DNA of 64,000 nucleotides from Chitinophaga sp. S165 (GCF_003182155.1 NZ_QGTG01000003.1:620001-684000); one strand, 5' to 3'. Numbered from the stretch's first letter, positions 1 to 8,206 are shown. The notes: generated by a model from the letters alone, not told the origin. Program-made: numbers and translations.

Positions 1-67
1 CAGGCGCAACACGTAAAATGGCCTGATTGGCAGGGTAGTTGTCCTTCTCAGCACGATACCACCGGCG

Positions 68-74
68 TAATTTG
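68..74 (+). promoter_or_regulatory. candidate -7 box upstream of the DJ-1-like gene
   Basis: TAATTTG resembles the Bacteroidota -7 consensus TAnnTTTG and lies about 19 bases before the start codon at 93. No convincing -33 TTTG is visible at the expected spacing, so this is only a candidate. Confidence 0.3.
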
Positions 75-92
75 CGCGTATAATACTGCCAA

Positions 93-863
93 ATGAAACA
101 TCTGTTATTTTTGCTGTTGTGGATACCGTTATGGGCGAATGCACAACAAAAGACCGGCGACTATGTTTGTCCGCCATGTGGTCCATGCGATTCAATTGTA
201 TATCATAAGCCGGGTGTATGTCCGCATTGCGGCATGACATTGGTACTCCGTGATACAACTAAAGCGTCAGCGCAGGAACTTAAGAGCATTTGCTTCTATC
301 TGTATGATGGTACAGAAGTACTTGATTTTGCAGGTCCCCTGGAAGTATTTTCCTATGCCGGGTTTAAAATATTTACTGTGGGTAAAACAAAAGCGCCTGT
401 AACGGTGCAGGGCATATTAAAAGTGATCCCGGATTACAGTATACAAGATGCACCACCGGCGGACATCTTTGCTATCTTCGGTGGGGATGACGGCGTGGCG
501 GCTGGTGATCCTGAAGTGATCAGCTGGATCAAAAGCAGGGATGCAGTTACGAAGAGATATTTCTCTGTGTGCACAGGTGCATTTGTTTTAGCTAACGCAG
601 GACTGTTAGACAGTCTCACAGTGACGACCTTTCACAAAAGCATTAACTCATTACAGCGGGTTGTGCCTTCAGCCAAAGTACTGGCAGACGTACGATATGT
701 AGACAATGGACGGGTCATTACTACTGCTGGTATTTCGGCAGGCATAGACGGCGCATTGCACCTGGTTGCCAGGCTGAAAGGTGAAACAGAAGCGCTGCGT
801 ATTGCCAGGCATATGGAATACGATAAGTATATACCGGAACAGGGATTAGTAGTGAAGCATTGA
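93..863 (+). CDS. secreted DJ-1/PfpI family protein with N-terminal heavy-metal-binding module
   Basis: 256 aa. A signal peptide occupies residues 1-18 (hydrophobic core, then ANAQ). Residues 25-50 carry CPPCGPC and CPHCGM, the cysteine pattern of the small heavy-metal-binding domain often found in copper-handling proteins of Bacteroidota. From about residue 65 on it is a class I glutamine amidotransferase-like (DJ-1/PfpI/GlxA N-terminal) domain, with the nucleophile elbow around Cys160 (FSVCTGAF) and the acidic partner in GPLEVF. There is no AraC helix-turn-helix, so it is not a GlxA regulator. It is probably periplasmic. The substrate cannot be deduced; a stress or metal-linked role is inferred from the cysteine module alone. 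Confidence 0.85.
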   Translation: MKHLLFLLLWIPLWANAQQKTGDYVCPPCGPCDSIVYHKPGVCPHCGMTLVLRDTTKASAQELKSICFYLYDGTEVLDFAGPLEVFSYAGFKIFTVGKTKAPVTVQGILKVIPDYSIQDAPPADIFAIFGGDDGVAAGDPEVISWIKSRDAVTKRYFSVCTGAFVLANAGLLDSLTVTTFHKSINSLQRVVPSAKVLADVRYVDNGRVITTAGISAGIDGALHLVARLKGETEALRIARHMEYDKYIPEQGLVVKH

Positions 864-878
864 AGAATGTAAGCCATG

Positions 879-1703
879 TCATGACTCCTGTGCCGGAGGT
901 CGCTGTACATATCTGATCATGCTGAATGCCTGGGTAAAACCAAATTGCTGATAGAACGGTTCCAGTGTTTCGCCGGTTATCAATGATACCAGCGCTTTAT
1001 CAGCCCCGTTGGCATTCAGCCAATCTGTTAGGGCACGCATCAGGGCTGTACCTGCTCTTTTACGTTGCCATGCCGGATGAACCATGACGTCTTTTACATA
1101 GTAATAACTGGTATTATCTCCCAACAGTAATGCACAGCCTATGATCTCGCCGGTAGTGGTATTTTCTGCCACTACGCCCGTGACAGCTTCTGAGATGCGG
1201 ACATCTGCCTGTTCCCGGGTTAAATCAGTCCAACCTACTGAAGCCGACAGGCGGATATAGTCTGCCGGTGTGGGGCGCTCTATCCGTACCCGAATGTTTG
1301 GAGACAGCGCTTCACTCTGTACTGTTTTATCTGTCAGCGGCCCGGCGAAACTAGCATAACAACCATTTAAATCCTGTACTGTGTACTGTGCCATTCCCCA
1401 GGGCTCCTGTCGAAGCGGCACTACAATATTTGCCTTACGCTGCTGATGTATGGCGTATAATGCCTCAATATGCCGTACCCTGATCCAGACGCTGTAACCT
1501 TCAGGAATATGAGCCAGCGTGTCGTGCAACGCAAACTGGATATGTACGCCATGCCAGTTCACTGCACCGACGGTAGGAGGATCGCCCCAGGTCCATTTTC
1601 CGGGGAAGCCTAATACGTCCTGCCAATAGCGGATGGTAGCGGCTACGTCTTTCACGAAAAAGACTGGTTCTGCCTGAGATAAGATAGGTTCCTGGGGAGT
1701 CAT
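879..1703 (-). CDS. glyoxalase/bleomycin-resistance domain fused to GNAT acetyltransferase
   Basis: 274 aa from the ATG at 1703; a longer in-frame start at 1775 would add 24 residues with no similarity to either domain, so the shorter start is preferred. The first ~125 residues form a vicinal-oxygen-chelate (glyoxalase/bleomycin resistance/dioxygenase) domain: AEPVFFVKDV, then YWQDVLGF, and ending in VQDLNGCYASFAGP. The second half is a GCN5-type acetyltransferase with the acetyl-CoA loop seen as VHPAWQRKRAGTALM and a C-terminal FYQQFGF. Such fusions may act in detoxification or antibiotic resistance, but no substrate is evident. It converges with the upstream gene with a 15-base gap. Confidence 0.85.
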   Translation of the reverse strand: MTPQEPILSQAEPVFFVKDVAATIRYWQDVLGFPGKWTWGDPPTVGAVNWHGVHIQFALHDTLAHIPEGYSVWIRVRHIEALYAIHQQRKANIVVPLRQEPWGMAQYTVQDLNGCYASFAGPLTDKTVQSEALSPNIRVRIERPTPADYIRLSASVGWTDLTREQADVRISEAVTGVVAENTTTGEIIGCALLLGDNTSYYYVKDVMVHPAWQRKRAGTALMRALTDWLNANGADKALVSLITGETLEPFYQQFGFTQAFSMIRYVQRPPAQES

Positions 1704-1824
1704 GGCCGTTGATTTGATGTGTATTAAATTTACTACTTTACAGCCAGTGTAGATGTGATTAGTCATGGGTAGCATTTTACCTGAAAAAGGAATATCTTGG
1801 TAGAGAATTCATCCCATTAAGATC

Positions 1825-2865
1825 ATGAACAGGAGGACATCGTACAAGCTGAAGCAGCTGGGGATCATTATTGTCATATGGCTGATAATAGGGTTTTTCA
1901 TTCCTCTATATGACCGTCTTGCTCTGTTTACCACTAACGCAGTTACCCCACTGCCCAAATATACCATTGCTGAAGCAGTAGCTATCAACATGGGCGCAGC
2001 ATTTATTGGGGCCTTACTCGGCGGTAGTCTGCTGGTATTTTATGTAAATGTAAAGTTCCGGGATAGGTCTTATGGATATACCATTGTCACTGTTATACTA
2101 TCATTCCTCGTAGTAGTTACGATCGTAAATATCGTACTTCGGCTCTTCGCCGTTCCTTCCGACCCGCTCCGGATCCTCAAGAACTGTATGATATGGGGCG
2201 TAGTAGTAGGCATTACACAACTATTCCTCCAGATCAATAATAAATTCGGACAGGGTGTTTTCTGGAATATCCTGCGAGGTAAATACAATACTCCCAAAGA
2301 AGAAAGCAGGATCTTCATGTTCCTGGACCTGAATTCCTCGACCACCATTGCAGAGAAACTGGGTGCCAAAAAATACCATGCGTTCCTTAAAGATATCTTC
2401 ACCGACATTACCAACCCGATCCTCGACAACAAAGGAGAGATCTACCAGTATGTAGGCGACGAGGTGATCGTAGCCTGGAAGTACAATGATGGTATCCAGA
2501 ACAGTAAATGTGTGCAATGCTTCTTTGATATCAAATATCATCTGCAGCAATTGAACAATAAATATATCAGGCAGTATGGGCTTGCACCTTCTTTCAAGGC
2601 AGGGATTCACTGCGGTAAAGTAGTTGCCGGTGAAGTCGGTATTATCAAAAGAGATATCACTTATTCCGGTGATGTATTGAATACTACTTCACGCATACAG
2701 GATATGTGTAAGGAGTTCAATGAAGAAGTGATCGTGTCCGGTGATCTGGCCGCTTGTTTAAGGCTGGCGGATAATTTTGCCGCGCAGACATTAGGTTCGA
2801 TTAAGTTAAAAGGGAAGCAGCAGGAGATGTTGCTGATTGCCTTGAAGTGGATAGGGGTGGAGTAG
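1825..2865 (+). CDS. membrane-bound class III adenylate/guanylate cyclase
   Basis: 346 aa. The N-terminal ~140 residues contain four hydrophobic segments (about 11-28, 48-72, 84-108, 118-136) and form a membrane anchor or sensor. The C-terminal ~180 residues form a class III nucleotide cyclase catalytic domain: first metal-binding Asp in FLDLNSST (Asp168), second in YVGDEV (Asp212), and the transition-state pair in VLNTTSR (Asn286, Arg290). All catalytic positions are present, so the enzyme should be active. Purine specificity cannot be settled by eye, although bacterial members of this type are usually adenylate cyclases. Product cNMP could act through Crp-type regulators such as the one at 36381-36971, which is inference. 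Confidence 0.88.
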   Translation: MNRRTSYKLKQLGIIIVIWLIIGFFIPLYDRLALFTTNAVTPLPKYTIAEAVAINMGAAFIGALLGGSLLVFYVNVKFRDRSYGYTIVTVILSFLVVVTIVNIVLRLFAVPSDPLRILKNCMIWGVVVGITQLFLQINNKFGQGVFWNILRGKYNTPKEESRIFMFLDLNSSTTIAEKLGAKKYHAFLKDIFTDITNPILDNKGEIYQYVGDEVIVAWKYNDGIQNSKCVQCFFDIKYHLQQLNNKYIRQYGLAPSFKAGIHCGKVVAGEVGIIKRDITYSGDVLNTTSRIQDMCKEFNEEVIVSGDLAACLRLADNFAAQTLGSIKLKGKQQEMLLIALKWIGVE

Positions 2866-2879
2866 GGGGTGATGCCAGA

Positions 2880-3512
2880 TTATTGTGTGAGCAGTTGTTT
2901 ACTTTCCAATAACATAAGCAGGCTTTGTTGCATTTTCACTCTGAAGAGCTCCTCACGTAAAGGCGAATCTATTATCATACTGGTGATTTCGTGCTGCATT
3001 TTTTTTAGGGCATCTACGTCAACATCCTGATGGTATAAAAAGCATTTATCAAATTGAAGTTGATGCAGCCATTGATCGACAACTGCGGATTCAGATTGCT
3101 GTTTCTGAAGTATATCTTTTGCATATTCAAAGTAAATCGTCTGATATTTTCCGGGCTCAAGAAAACATGCATGCTGGTTTGAATCATATTGGATCAACGC
3201 ACATGTGTTTTCATTGAGTACAACAGTGCCTATTGATTCGATTTCCATTGGCATTGTTCCATATAGCATATTCTGGAGTACCAACCGTTTCCGTTTGGTC
3301 CCTGTCAATAATGTGATGGACTCTCTTACATTGTATATTAATGTCCTTACTTTAAAGCCTTGATAGGCTCTTTCCTGGTATACGATATCTAAATAAGGAC
3401 AGCTTAAAACGGAAGACTTTGCAAAATGTTTCACAAGTAATGCGCATGAAAATGGAATTGCATTTGTTCGATTAAAGAGCATGTCGGGATCTTCATATAT
3501 ATTGAACTTCAT
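2880..3512 (-). CDS. hypothetical protein resembling an AraC-regulator sensor domain without HTH
   Basis: 210 aa, no signal peptide or membrane segment. I do not recognise a named family. The layout (a cupin-like N-terminal half with phrases such as VVLNENTCALIQYDS and LEPGKYQTIYFEYAKDIL, then a helical region with paired leucines) recalls the ligand-binding half of AraC-type regulators common in Chitinophaga. It ends before any DNA-binding domain. It converges with the cyclase gene (15-base gap) and diverges from the HTH gene at 3878. Confidence 0.6.
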   Translation of the reverse strand: MKFNIYEDPDMLFNRTNAIPFSCALLVKHFAKSSVLSCPYLDIVYQERAYQGFKVRTLIYNVRESITLLTGTKRKRLVLQNMLYGTMPMEIESIGTVVLNENTCALIQYDSNQHACFLEPGKYQTIYFEYAKDILQKQQSESAVVDQWLHQLQFDKCFLYHQDVDVDALKKMQHEITSMIIDSPLREELFRVKMQQSLLMLLESKQLLTQ

Positions 3513-3877
3513 GTTTTATGTTTTTCCAAATATCGTATACACCGGTGCAGAAAAATTGCACTGGCGATATATTAACAGTAAACTGCACTCATGCTACAGT
3601 CATGTTAAATTATTGTATCGGCGAAGTAACAATATTATTTTATTGTAAATTTATTAGAGAAATTTACGCTTGACTTAAGTTAATTGTTGACCATAGCCCA
3701 TTACATAACCCGGATAACAGCTGATGATAATCTATGATCTAGACTAAGCCGAGTTTACCACCTCGTAAATCTGCTATAAATTATTTCGTAAACCCATTCG
3801 ACCGATTATTTATTAATCGGGAGAGAATGTATTTGTATTGTGCGAACAATAACCTTTACGTATAAACTTTGTAGAAA
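3513..3877. other. divergent intergenic region
   Basis: 365 AT-rich bases between the divergent genes at 3512 and 3878. It must carry both promoters. No clear TAnnTTTG box is visible. A GACTTAAGTT word near 3670 also occurs inside the hairpin at 8682-8726; this may be chance. No small ORF or RNA is supported. Confidence 0.4.
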
Positions 3878-4180
3878 ATGTTAGATGACGTTTTTAGTCG
3901 TATCCAAAGGATAGATTACCTCATCCGTATAAGGGGAACGGGTAACGCTACTGAGCTTGCCGATAAACTGGGATTGTCGAGGGCAAGTATATACGAGTAT
4001 CTGGATTTAATGAAACGCCTTGGAGCCCCGATTAAGTACTCGCAGGCAAGAAAGAGTTATTACTATAACGAGGAGGGGTGTTTTCCTACCAGGTTTCAAT
4101 CCAGACGGGCTGCAGAGGACAGAAATATTGCAAGTTTTTCTGCTATTATTAGCTTCGCTTTGCTCTCGAACTGCATCTGA
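3878..4180 (+). CDS. short HTH (HTH_11/DeoR-like) DNA-binding protein, probably frameshifted near its end
   Basis: 100 aa. Residues 8-60 form a winged-helix/HTH domain (RIDYLIRIRGTGNATELADKL, then LSRASIYEYLDLMKRLG) of a type found as small stand-alone proteins in Bacteroidota. Family members as I remember them continue past a tyrosine run with an acidic-Gly-x-Phe-x-x-Gly-Phe pattern. Here the reading frame gives EEGCFPTRF, whereas removing one G from the run at 4075-4078 gives EEGVFLPGFNPDG in the +1 frame, which stays open to 4202. A one-base insertion or sequencing error is therefore likely. It lies 35 bases upstream of the kinase-LanC gene on the same strand and probably belongs to the same transcript. 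Confidence 0.65.
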   Translation: MLDDVFSRIQRIDYLIRIRGTGNATELADKLGLSRASIYEYLDLMKRLGAPIKYSQARKSYYYNEEGCFPTRFQSRRAAEDRNIASFSAIISFALLSNCI

Positions 4181-4215
4181 ATTCTCTAACTTATTTATAT
4201 AAATCTTTTCATCCT

Positions 4216-6423
4216 ATGTCGAATAACAGTCAACTCACTACCAATGGACCCGATTTTAAGCAAACGACAAAAGCAGTTAAAAAAAGCGGAAACAGAATTG
4301 GCCATAACTATGTTATCCTCAAAAGCTTGAAGCAAAGTCCCAAAAACGATGTTATCAAATGTTTTTACATGAAAAGTGTCACAGATTTTGGTTTCTGTGT
4401 TGTTAAAGAAGGTAGTTGCGATCAGCAAAAAGATAAAGAAGGGCGTGGCATAAAAGACAGATTAGTTTGGCAGAAACATATGCATGAGACTTTGCAAAAA
4501 CGTTTAAAGATTCCAAGGTTTATAGGAAGTTTTGAGGAAAATGGAAATTATTATCTTGCAATTGGGCTTATTAGCGGCAACTCGCTGGCAGGTATTTTGC
4601 GCAAGCATGGTGTTAAGGCGCGGGTTGGAGTTATAAGTGGAAATAGGCTTGGTAAAAGAATTATCCGGTATATTATTCAGTTTATAGAGTTATTACAATG
4701 TTTGCATGCGAACGGTGTAGTTCATCGGGATATTACGGCCACGAATTTTATGGTTAACCGTTTAGGCAAGGCCTACTTAATCGACATGGAATTGAGTTAT
4801 TCTATTGACGAATATCGCCCAAATCCTCCGTTTCAACTCGGAACTCATGGGTATATGTCTCCTGAACAGTTGGCCACACTGACGCCTACTATAAAAGAGG
4901 ACGTCTTTGCCTTTGGGGCAATATTGCTGCAAATATGGAGCAATATTTCTCCGGTGAAGTTAACAGAAACCACATCACAAGATTTAATAGAAAAAGTTGC
5001 CTATTTCATTCCTGATTCAAAAATTTCTTCTATAGTAAGTCAATGTCTTTCAAAGGAGCCGAATGAGCGTCCAGACTTACAGATAGTTAAAGAGGCGTTC
5101 GAGAACTACTATCGAGATCTGTCGAAGGGAAAGAAGCGCATTGTAAATTCTGCTGTTAAGTATAGTGAAAGCGCTATTAGTAGTGTCATTCAGTCTACTA
5201 TCAATACATTCTCTACACCTTTACTTTCTGACGAACAAAGAGGTTGGTTCGCTGAAGATAAAAATGCCGATAAAGATAAAGGAAAACTTAAAAGGGCATG
5301 GTATGCGAGTTTTCATCTAGGCTGCAGCGGGGTTCTTTACATGTTGGCAAGGGCAAAAGGACTTGGTTATGATATAAGTATGAATAAATTAAATATAGCC
5401 CGGGCTGTTGAGATGATAGACAAGAAATATATTCAGACATCGAATAGTCTTTCAGGACTGCATTTCGGGGCAGATGGCGTTGCCATAAGTTTGTGCGCCG
5501 CTAAGCAACATAATCTTTTAGAAAATATAGCTGTTGATGAACACTGGGTTGAACATCTGTTATCAAGAGAGTCGCAATCCTCGCTTGATATAATGAGCGG
5601 TGTCTCCGGTAAGATAATGGCTAATCTTATTTGCCAGTACCATCAGCCGTCTGATACAATGAATACACGGCTGAGCGTTTGCATAGAGGAGGTATTGCGG
5701 CGACAGCAAAATGACGGGGCCTGGATAAGGGGATCAGAAACTGTTAAAGGAAAAAAGCGTGTAACAAAGGGATTCGCATATGGTCTTGCCGGAATAACAT
5801 ATGCTCTCTTAGAATATAGTAGGGTATTCGGAGATCACCGCTCTCGGGAAAGTGCACTTCGTGCACTGGTTTGGCTTGTGAGGTCGGCAAAATGGAGTGC
5901 CGGAAAAATGTATTGGACATCATCCATTGGAAAAATAGTGGACCCTTGGTGGAGTGATGGCGGTCCGGGAGTGGCCCTTTCATTTATCAAAGCATTTGAG
6001 CTGACCGATAACCGGCAATTTAAACATTATACTACTGCGGCCCTAACTGGAGAGAAGGATCTTATCTACTACGGTAATCTTAGTCAGTGTAATGGAATAA
6101 GTGGATTAGGCGAAATATATCTAGAGGCATTTAGGGTCTTCAAAGATGAAATTTGGTTGGAGAGAGCATCATCGATTGCCCAATTATTATTGAGACTCGC
6201 AAAGAGTCATCCCAAGCATGGAACATACTGGCTCTCAGAGAGCGAACCACAACCAATCCCGGGTTTTATGCTAGGGAATGCCGGTATTCTTCATTTCCTG
6301 CTTAGATTTCTTAACTATTCTAAACTTAGTTTTCCGTTAGCATTTGACTGCTGTTCTTCAGATACCTTAATGAAGGCGCCAACTCACTTGTACAAACCTG
6401 TTATATCAACTGTTCATTTCTGA
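4216..6423 (+). CDS. protein kinase fused to LanC-like cyclase domain (LanKC-like, no lyase domain)
   Basis: 735 aa, no signal peptide, so cytoplasmic. Residues ~40-300 form a Ser/Thr kinase-like domain: putative ATP lysine in CVVKEG (Lys64), catalytic loop HRDITATN (170-177), metal-binding Asp190 in IDMEL in place of DFG, and GTHGYMSPEQ. Residues ~360-700 form a LanC-like alpha-toroid with Gly-rich repeats (SGLHFGADG, MSGVSGK, KGFAYGLAG, WWSDGGPG, QCNGISG, MLGNAGI). Of the three LanC zinc ligands only Cys625 remains: the first Cys is Ser580 and the His of CHG is Asn626. This matches zinc-free class III cyclases. Class III/IV synthetases carry an N-terminal phosphoSer/Thr lyase, and none is present here. 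It could phosphorylate Ser/Thr in a peptide, with the LanC fold acting in binding or cyclisation. The twin peptides at 7788-8622 are the obvious candidate substrates. Confidence 0.85.
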   Translation: MSNNSQLTTNGPDFKQTTKAVKKSGNRIGHNYVILKSLKQSPKNDVIKCFYMKSVTDFGFCVVKEGSCDQQKDKEGRGIKDRLVWQKHMHETLQKRLKIPRFIGSFEENGNYYLAIGLISGNSLAGILRKHGVKARVGVISGNRLGKRIIRYIIQFIELLQCLHANGVVHRDITATNFMVNRLGKAYLIDMELSYSIDEYRPNPPFQLGTHGYMSPEQLATLTPTIKEDVFAFGAILLQIWSNISPVKLTETTSQDLIEKVAYFIPDSKISSIVSQCLSKEPNERPDLQIVKEAFENYYRDLSKGKKRIVNSAVKYSESAISSVIQSTINTFSTPLLSDEQRGWFAEDKNADKDKGKLKRAWYASFHLGCSGVLYMLARAKGLGYDISMNKLNIARAVEMIDKKYIQTSNSLSGLHFGADGVAISLCAAKQHNLLENIAVDEHWVEHLLSRESQSSLDIMSGVSGKIMANLICQYHQPSDTMNTRLSVCIEEVLRRQQNDGAWIRGSETVKGKKRVTKGFAYGLAGITYALLEYSRVFGDHRSRESALRALVWLVRSAKWSAGKMYWTSSIGKIVDPWWSDGGPGVALSFIKAFELTDNRQFKHYTTAALTGEKDLIYYGNLSQCNGISGLGEIYLEAFRVFKDEIWLERASSIAQLLLRLAKSHPKHGTYWLSESEPQPIPGFMLGNAGILHFLLRFLNYSKLSFPLAFDCCSSDTLMKAPTHLYKPVISTVHF

Positions 6424-6424
6424 G

Positions 6425-6478
6425 ATGAAGAAACGAATAGTGATTCCAACATGTCTTTTTAGATACTATGATACATAA
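6425..6478 (+). CDS. possible 17-residue mini-ORF
   Basis: An ATG two bases after the kinase-LanC stop opens MKKRIVIPTCLFRYYDT and then a stop, filling most of the gap before the lipoprotein gene. It contains Thr-Cys next to each other, as a minimal modified peptide could. No leader, no paralogue and no clear ribosome-binding site support it, so it may be chance. Confidence 0.15.
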   Translation: MKKRIVIPTCLFRYYDT

Positions 6479-6501
6479 CTAAAAAAAAGGAAATATTAGC
6501 T

Positions 6502-7602
6502 ATGAGAATACATCAGGTTCCAAATATTGCGATAGGGATGTTACTGGCGACATTGGTGGTTGCTTGTAACAGCCATAAGGAGGCGGAAGGTAAAAAAATA
6601 GTAGTAGATGTCCAGTTGCCAGATCAATACGGAGACAAAGATATCAGGTTCTTCTCTGCGTCGACAAAATATGTATTGTCCCCGCTTTTCAAACTGAAGC
6701 GGCCTGAGATTAATGGGCAATATGGCCGATTTGAGTTTTATAGTAATGATCCTCTCATTGTTGATATGGCCCCTGCGCTTGGGAAAAGCCTTAAAAACGC
6801 TATTCTTGAGCCTGGGGATAGTGTGCGTATTAGTTCGGATGGACAAGGGTATGTATTCTCAGGTAGGGGGTATGAAAAACTGGCAATGATTAACGAAATT
6901 AGAGAAAGAACTAAGACAATTCCTTTGCCGGCGAATCCGAGGCATTCTTCGGTTGAATCGCATGGTGATTATTTGGAGTGGAACCTTTATTTAAAAAAGG
7001 TTTCAGATTTAGTCGATACTATCCTTATTAAATATGAGAGTGAAATTTCTCCAAAGTCATTTGCTTTTATTAAGCAACAGATGTATTCGGATATAGAGTA
7101 TAAACGGTTAATGAAGTTTGATATGATGGTGGCTAAACGTGAGCCTCTTAATATTAGCACAAAAATGCTTGAGGATATCTACGATTCAACAATTACTAAC
7201 CCACACTTGAACTGGCTTTACAGTTATACAGGTAATCCCTATAATTACTACATTTACTACGATCTGGTAAGAAGGAGAGTTGAGCGTAAATACCATTTTA
7301 ATTATGAACACGATAGCTTGAAAAGTGTAGACAGGAAATTAGAATATGCCAGATTGATCAAGACAATGTATGATGGAGAAGTGGAAGAAAGTTGCTTGAC
7401 TTACCTGATCGCGGGCCAGGGACTTAAAGAACATGTACTTAAAGATGAACATGTCCCTGTAATAGACTCATTGCTTAAGGATTTTTATACACGGCCAGGT
7501 TATGATAATTACAAACAATATATGAGAGATTATGAGTTGAAAGTGAAAAAGTGGATTGAAGAGAAGCATCAAAGAAAATTAAAAACTGAAAAGGGAGTAT
7601 AA
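6502..7602 (+). CDS. lipoprotein paralogous to the N-terminal third of the thioredoxin-phosphatase protein
   Basis: 366 aa with a lipoprotein signal (LVVAC, Cys22). The body aligns with residues ~30-350 of the 860-residue protein encoded at 8763-11345: both have KYVLSP or KYVLAP, an EPGDS/EQGDS turn followed by FSG, then a helical region, and the shared GLKEH..KD......IDSLLKDFY stretch. This resembles the N-terminal domain that precedes thioredoxin in Bacteroidota TlpA-like proteins. Here the thioredoxin and phosphatase domains are missing and the protein stops after a Lys-rich tail. It follows the kinase-LanC gene by 78 bases on the same strand and is likely co-transcribed. Location is expected to be periplasmic, membrane-anchored. 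Confidence 0.8.
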   Translation: MRIHQVPNIAIGMLLATLVVACNSHKEAEGKKIVVDVQLPDQYGDKDIRFFSASTKYVLSPLFKLKRPEINGQYGRFEFYSNDPLIVDMAPALGKSLKNAILEPGDSVRISSDGQGYVFSGRGYEKLAMINEIRERTKTIPLPANPRHSSVESHGDYLEWNLYLKKVSDLVDTILIKYESEISPKSFAFIKQQMYSDIEYKRLMKFDMMVAKREPLNISTKMLEDIYDSTITNPHLNWLYSYTGNPYNYYIYYDLVRRRVERKYHFNYEHDSLKSVDRKLEYARLIKTMYDGEVEESCLTYLIAGQGLKEHVLKDEHVPVIDSLLKDFYTRPGYDNYKQYMRDYELKVKKWIEEKHQRKLKTEKGV

Positions 7603-7622
7603 TATTTATAAAGAATTGATTT

Positions 7623-7655
7623 AAAGGCTGCTCTGTCTGAGTTAGCCTTTTTATT
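7623..7655 (+). terminator. intrinsic terminator after the lipoprotein gene
   Basis: AAAGGCT pairs with AGCCTTT (with CTC/GAG inside) and is followed by TTATT, about 20 bases after the stop codon at 7602. Confidence 0.7.
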
Positions 7656-7736
7656 GTAAATAAGAACTTATTTCTGCGAAGAAAGATCTCATCTGTCGCA
7701 TATTAAAAAGATGCTTGCAATATATTATTCATTAAG

Positions 7737-7768
7737 AAGGGGCTGCTCAGCTACTGAGTCAGCCCCTT
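7737..7768 (-). terminator. hairpin downstream of the peptide genes
   Basis: AAGGGGCTG.CTCAG and CTGAG.CAGCCCCTT form a long stem with a 3-base loop and one bulge. It lies 20 bases beyond the stop of the first peptide gene and between convergent transcripts. It may serve both directions. Confidence 0.65.
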
Positions 7769-7787
7769 CAATTAAATTAGGCGTAGA

Positions 7788-8105
7788 TTATTGCCAGTCA
7801 CCGTGAGTAGTGCTGTCAAGTGTGTCGTTACCAACAACTCTTGTATTGGTCAAATTGTTGTCAGCAGATGTTGCTGAAAATCCTTGTGCAGCTGCACCAG
7901 TTTGTGTATATGATGCTGTGCCGGGTCCAGCAATAGCAGTCTGTCCACCGTCGCCAGAACTGGAAAGTACGGTGATACCTTGTTGGGCAAATGCTTGGTT
8001 TTCGTCATCTTCTTTTGCGGATGGTACTACTGCGGCAGCAACTGCAGAAACGCCCATCAAACACATTGTAACGATGGAAAAGTTTTTGAAAGATAGCTTT
8101 TTCAT
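7788..8105 (-). CDS. small exported peptide A (possible precursor peptide)
   Basis: 105 aa. Residues 1-26 look like a signal peptide (MKKLSFKNFSIV, hydrophobic core, AVAAAV). The remainder is Gly/Ser/Thr/Ala-rich and acidic, with VLSSSGDGG, GPGTASYTQTG and a conserved ending LDSTTHGDWQ. It is about 65% identical to peptide B encoded next to it, so the pair is a tandem duplication. It has no cysteine after the signal region and ends at GDWQ, lacking the Cys-containing tail of B. Small exported peptides occur near sigma/FecR/SusCD loci in Bacteroidota (for example DUF6520-type), and this may be such a peptide. The neighbouring kinase-LanC gene makes a post-translational modification possible. 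Confidence 0.75.
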   Translation of the reverse strand: MKKLSFKNFSIVTMCLMGVSAVAAAVVPSAKEDDENQAFAQQGITVLSSSGDGGQTAIAGPGTASYTQTGAAAQGFSATSADNNLTNTRVVGNDTLDSTTHGDWQ

Positions 8106-8168
8106 TTTTTTTCTTTTTTAAAAGGTTTCTGTAAAAACGAGGGCAGGAATATGGCCATTTCCATAAAA

Positions 8169-8206
8169 CAAAGATAGCGCGGGGTTGTCTACTGTCACCG
8201 GACAAC
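8169..8206 (-). promoter_or_regulatory. candidate promoter and operator of peptide A gene
   Basis: On the minus strand TATCTTTG (8176-8169) matches TAnnTTTG. Just upstream lies an imperfect inverted repeat GTTGTCY (8184-8190) / GGACAAC (8200-8206). The same block with the same spacing recurs upstream of peptide B at 8678-8726. Confidence 0.5.

Noticed and set aside
4216..6423. Full lanthipeptide synthetase (class III/IV)
   Set aside because: No lyase domain and two zinc ligands lost; called only LanKC-like.
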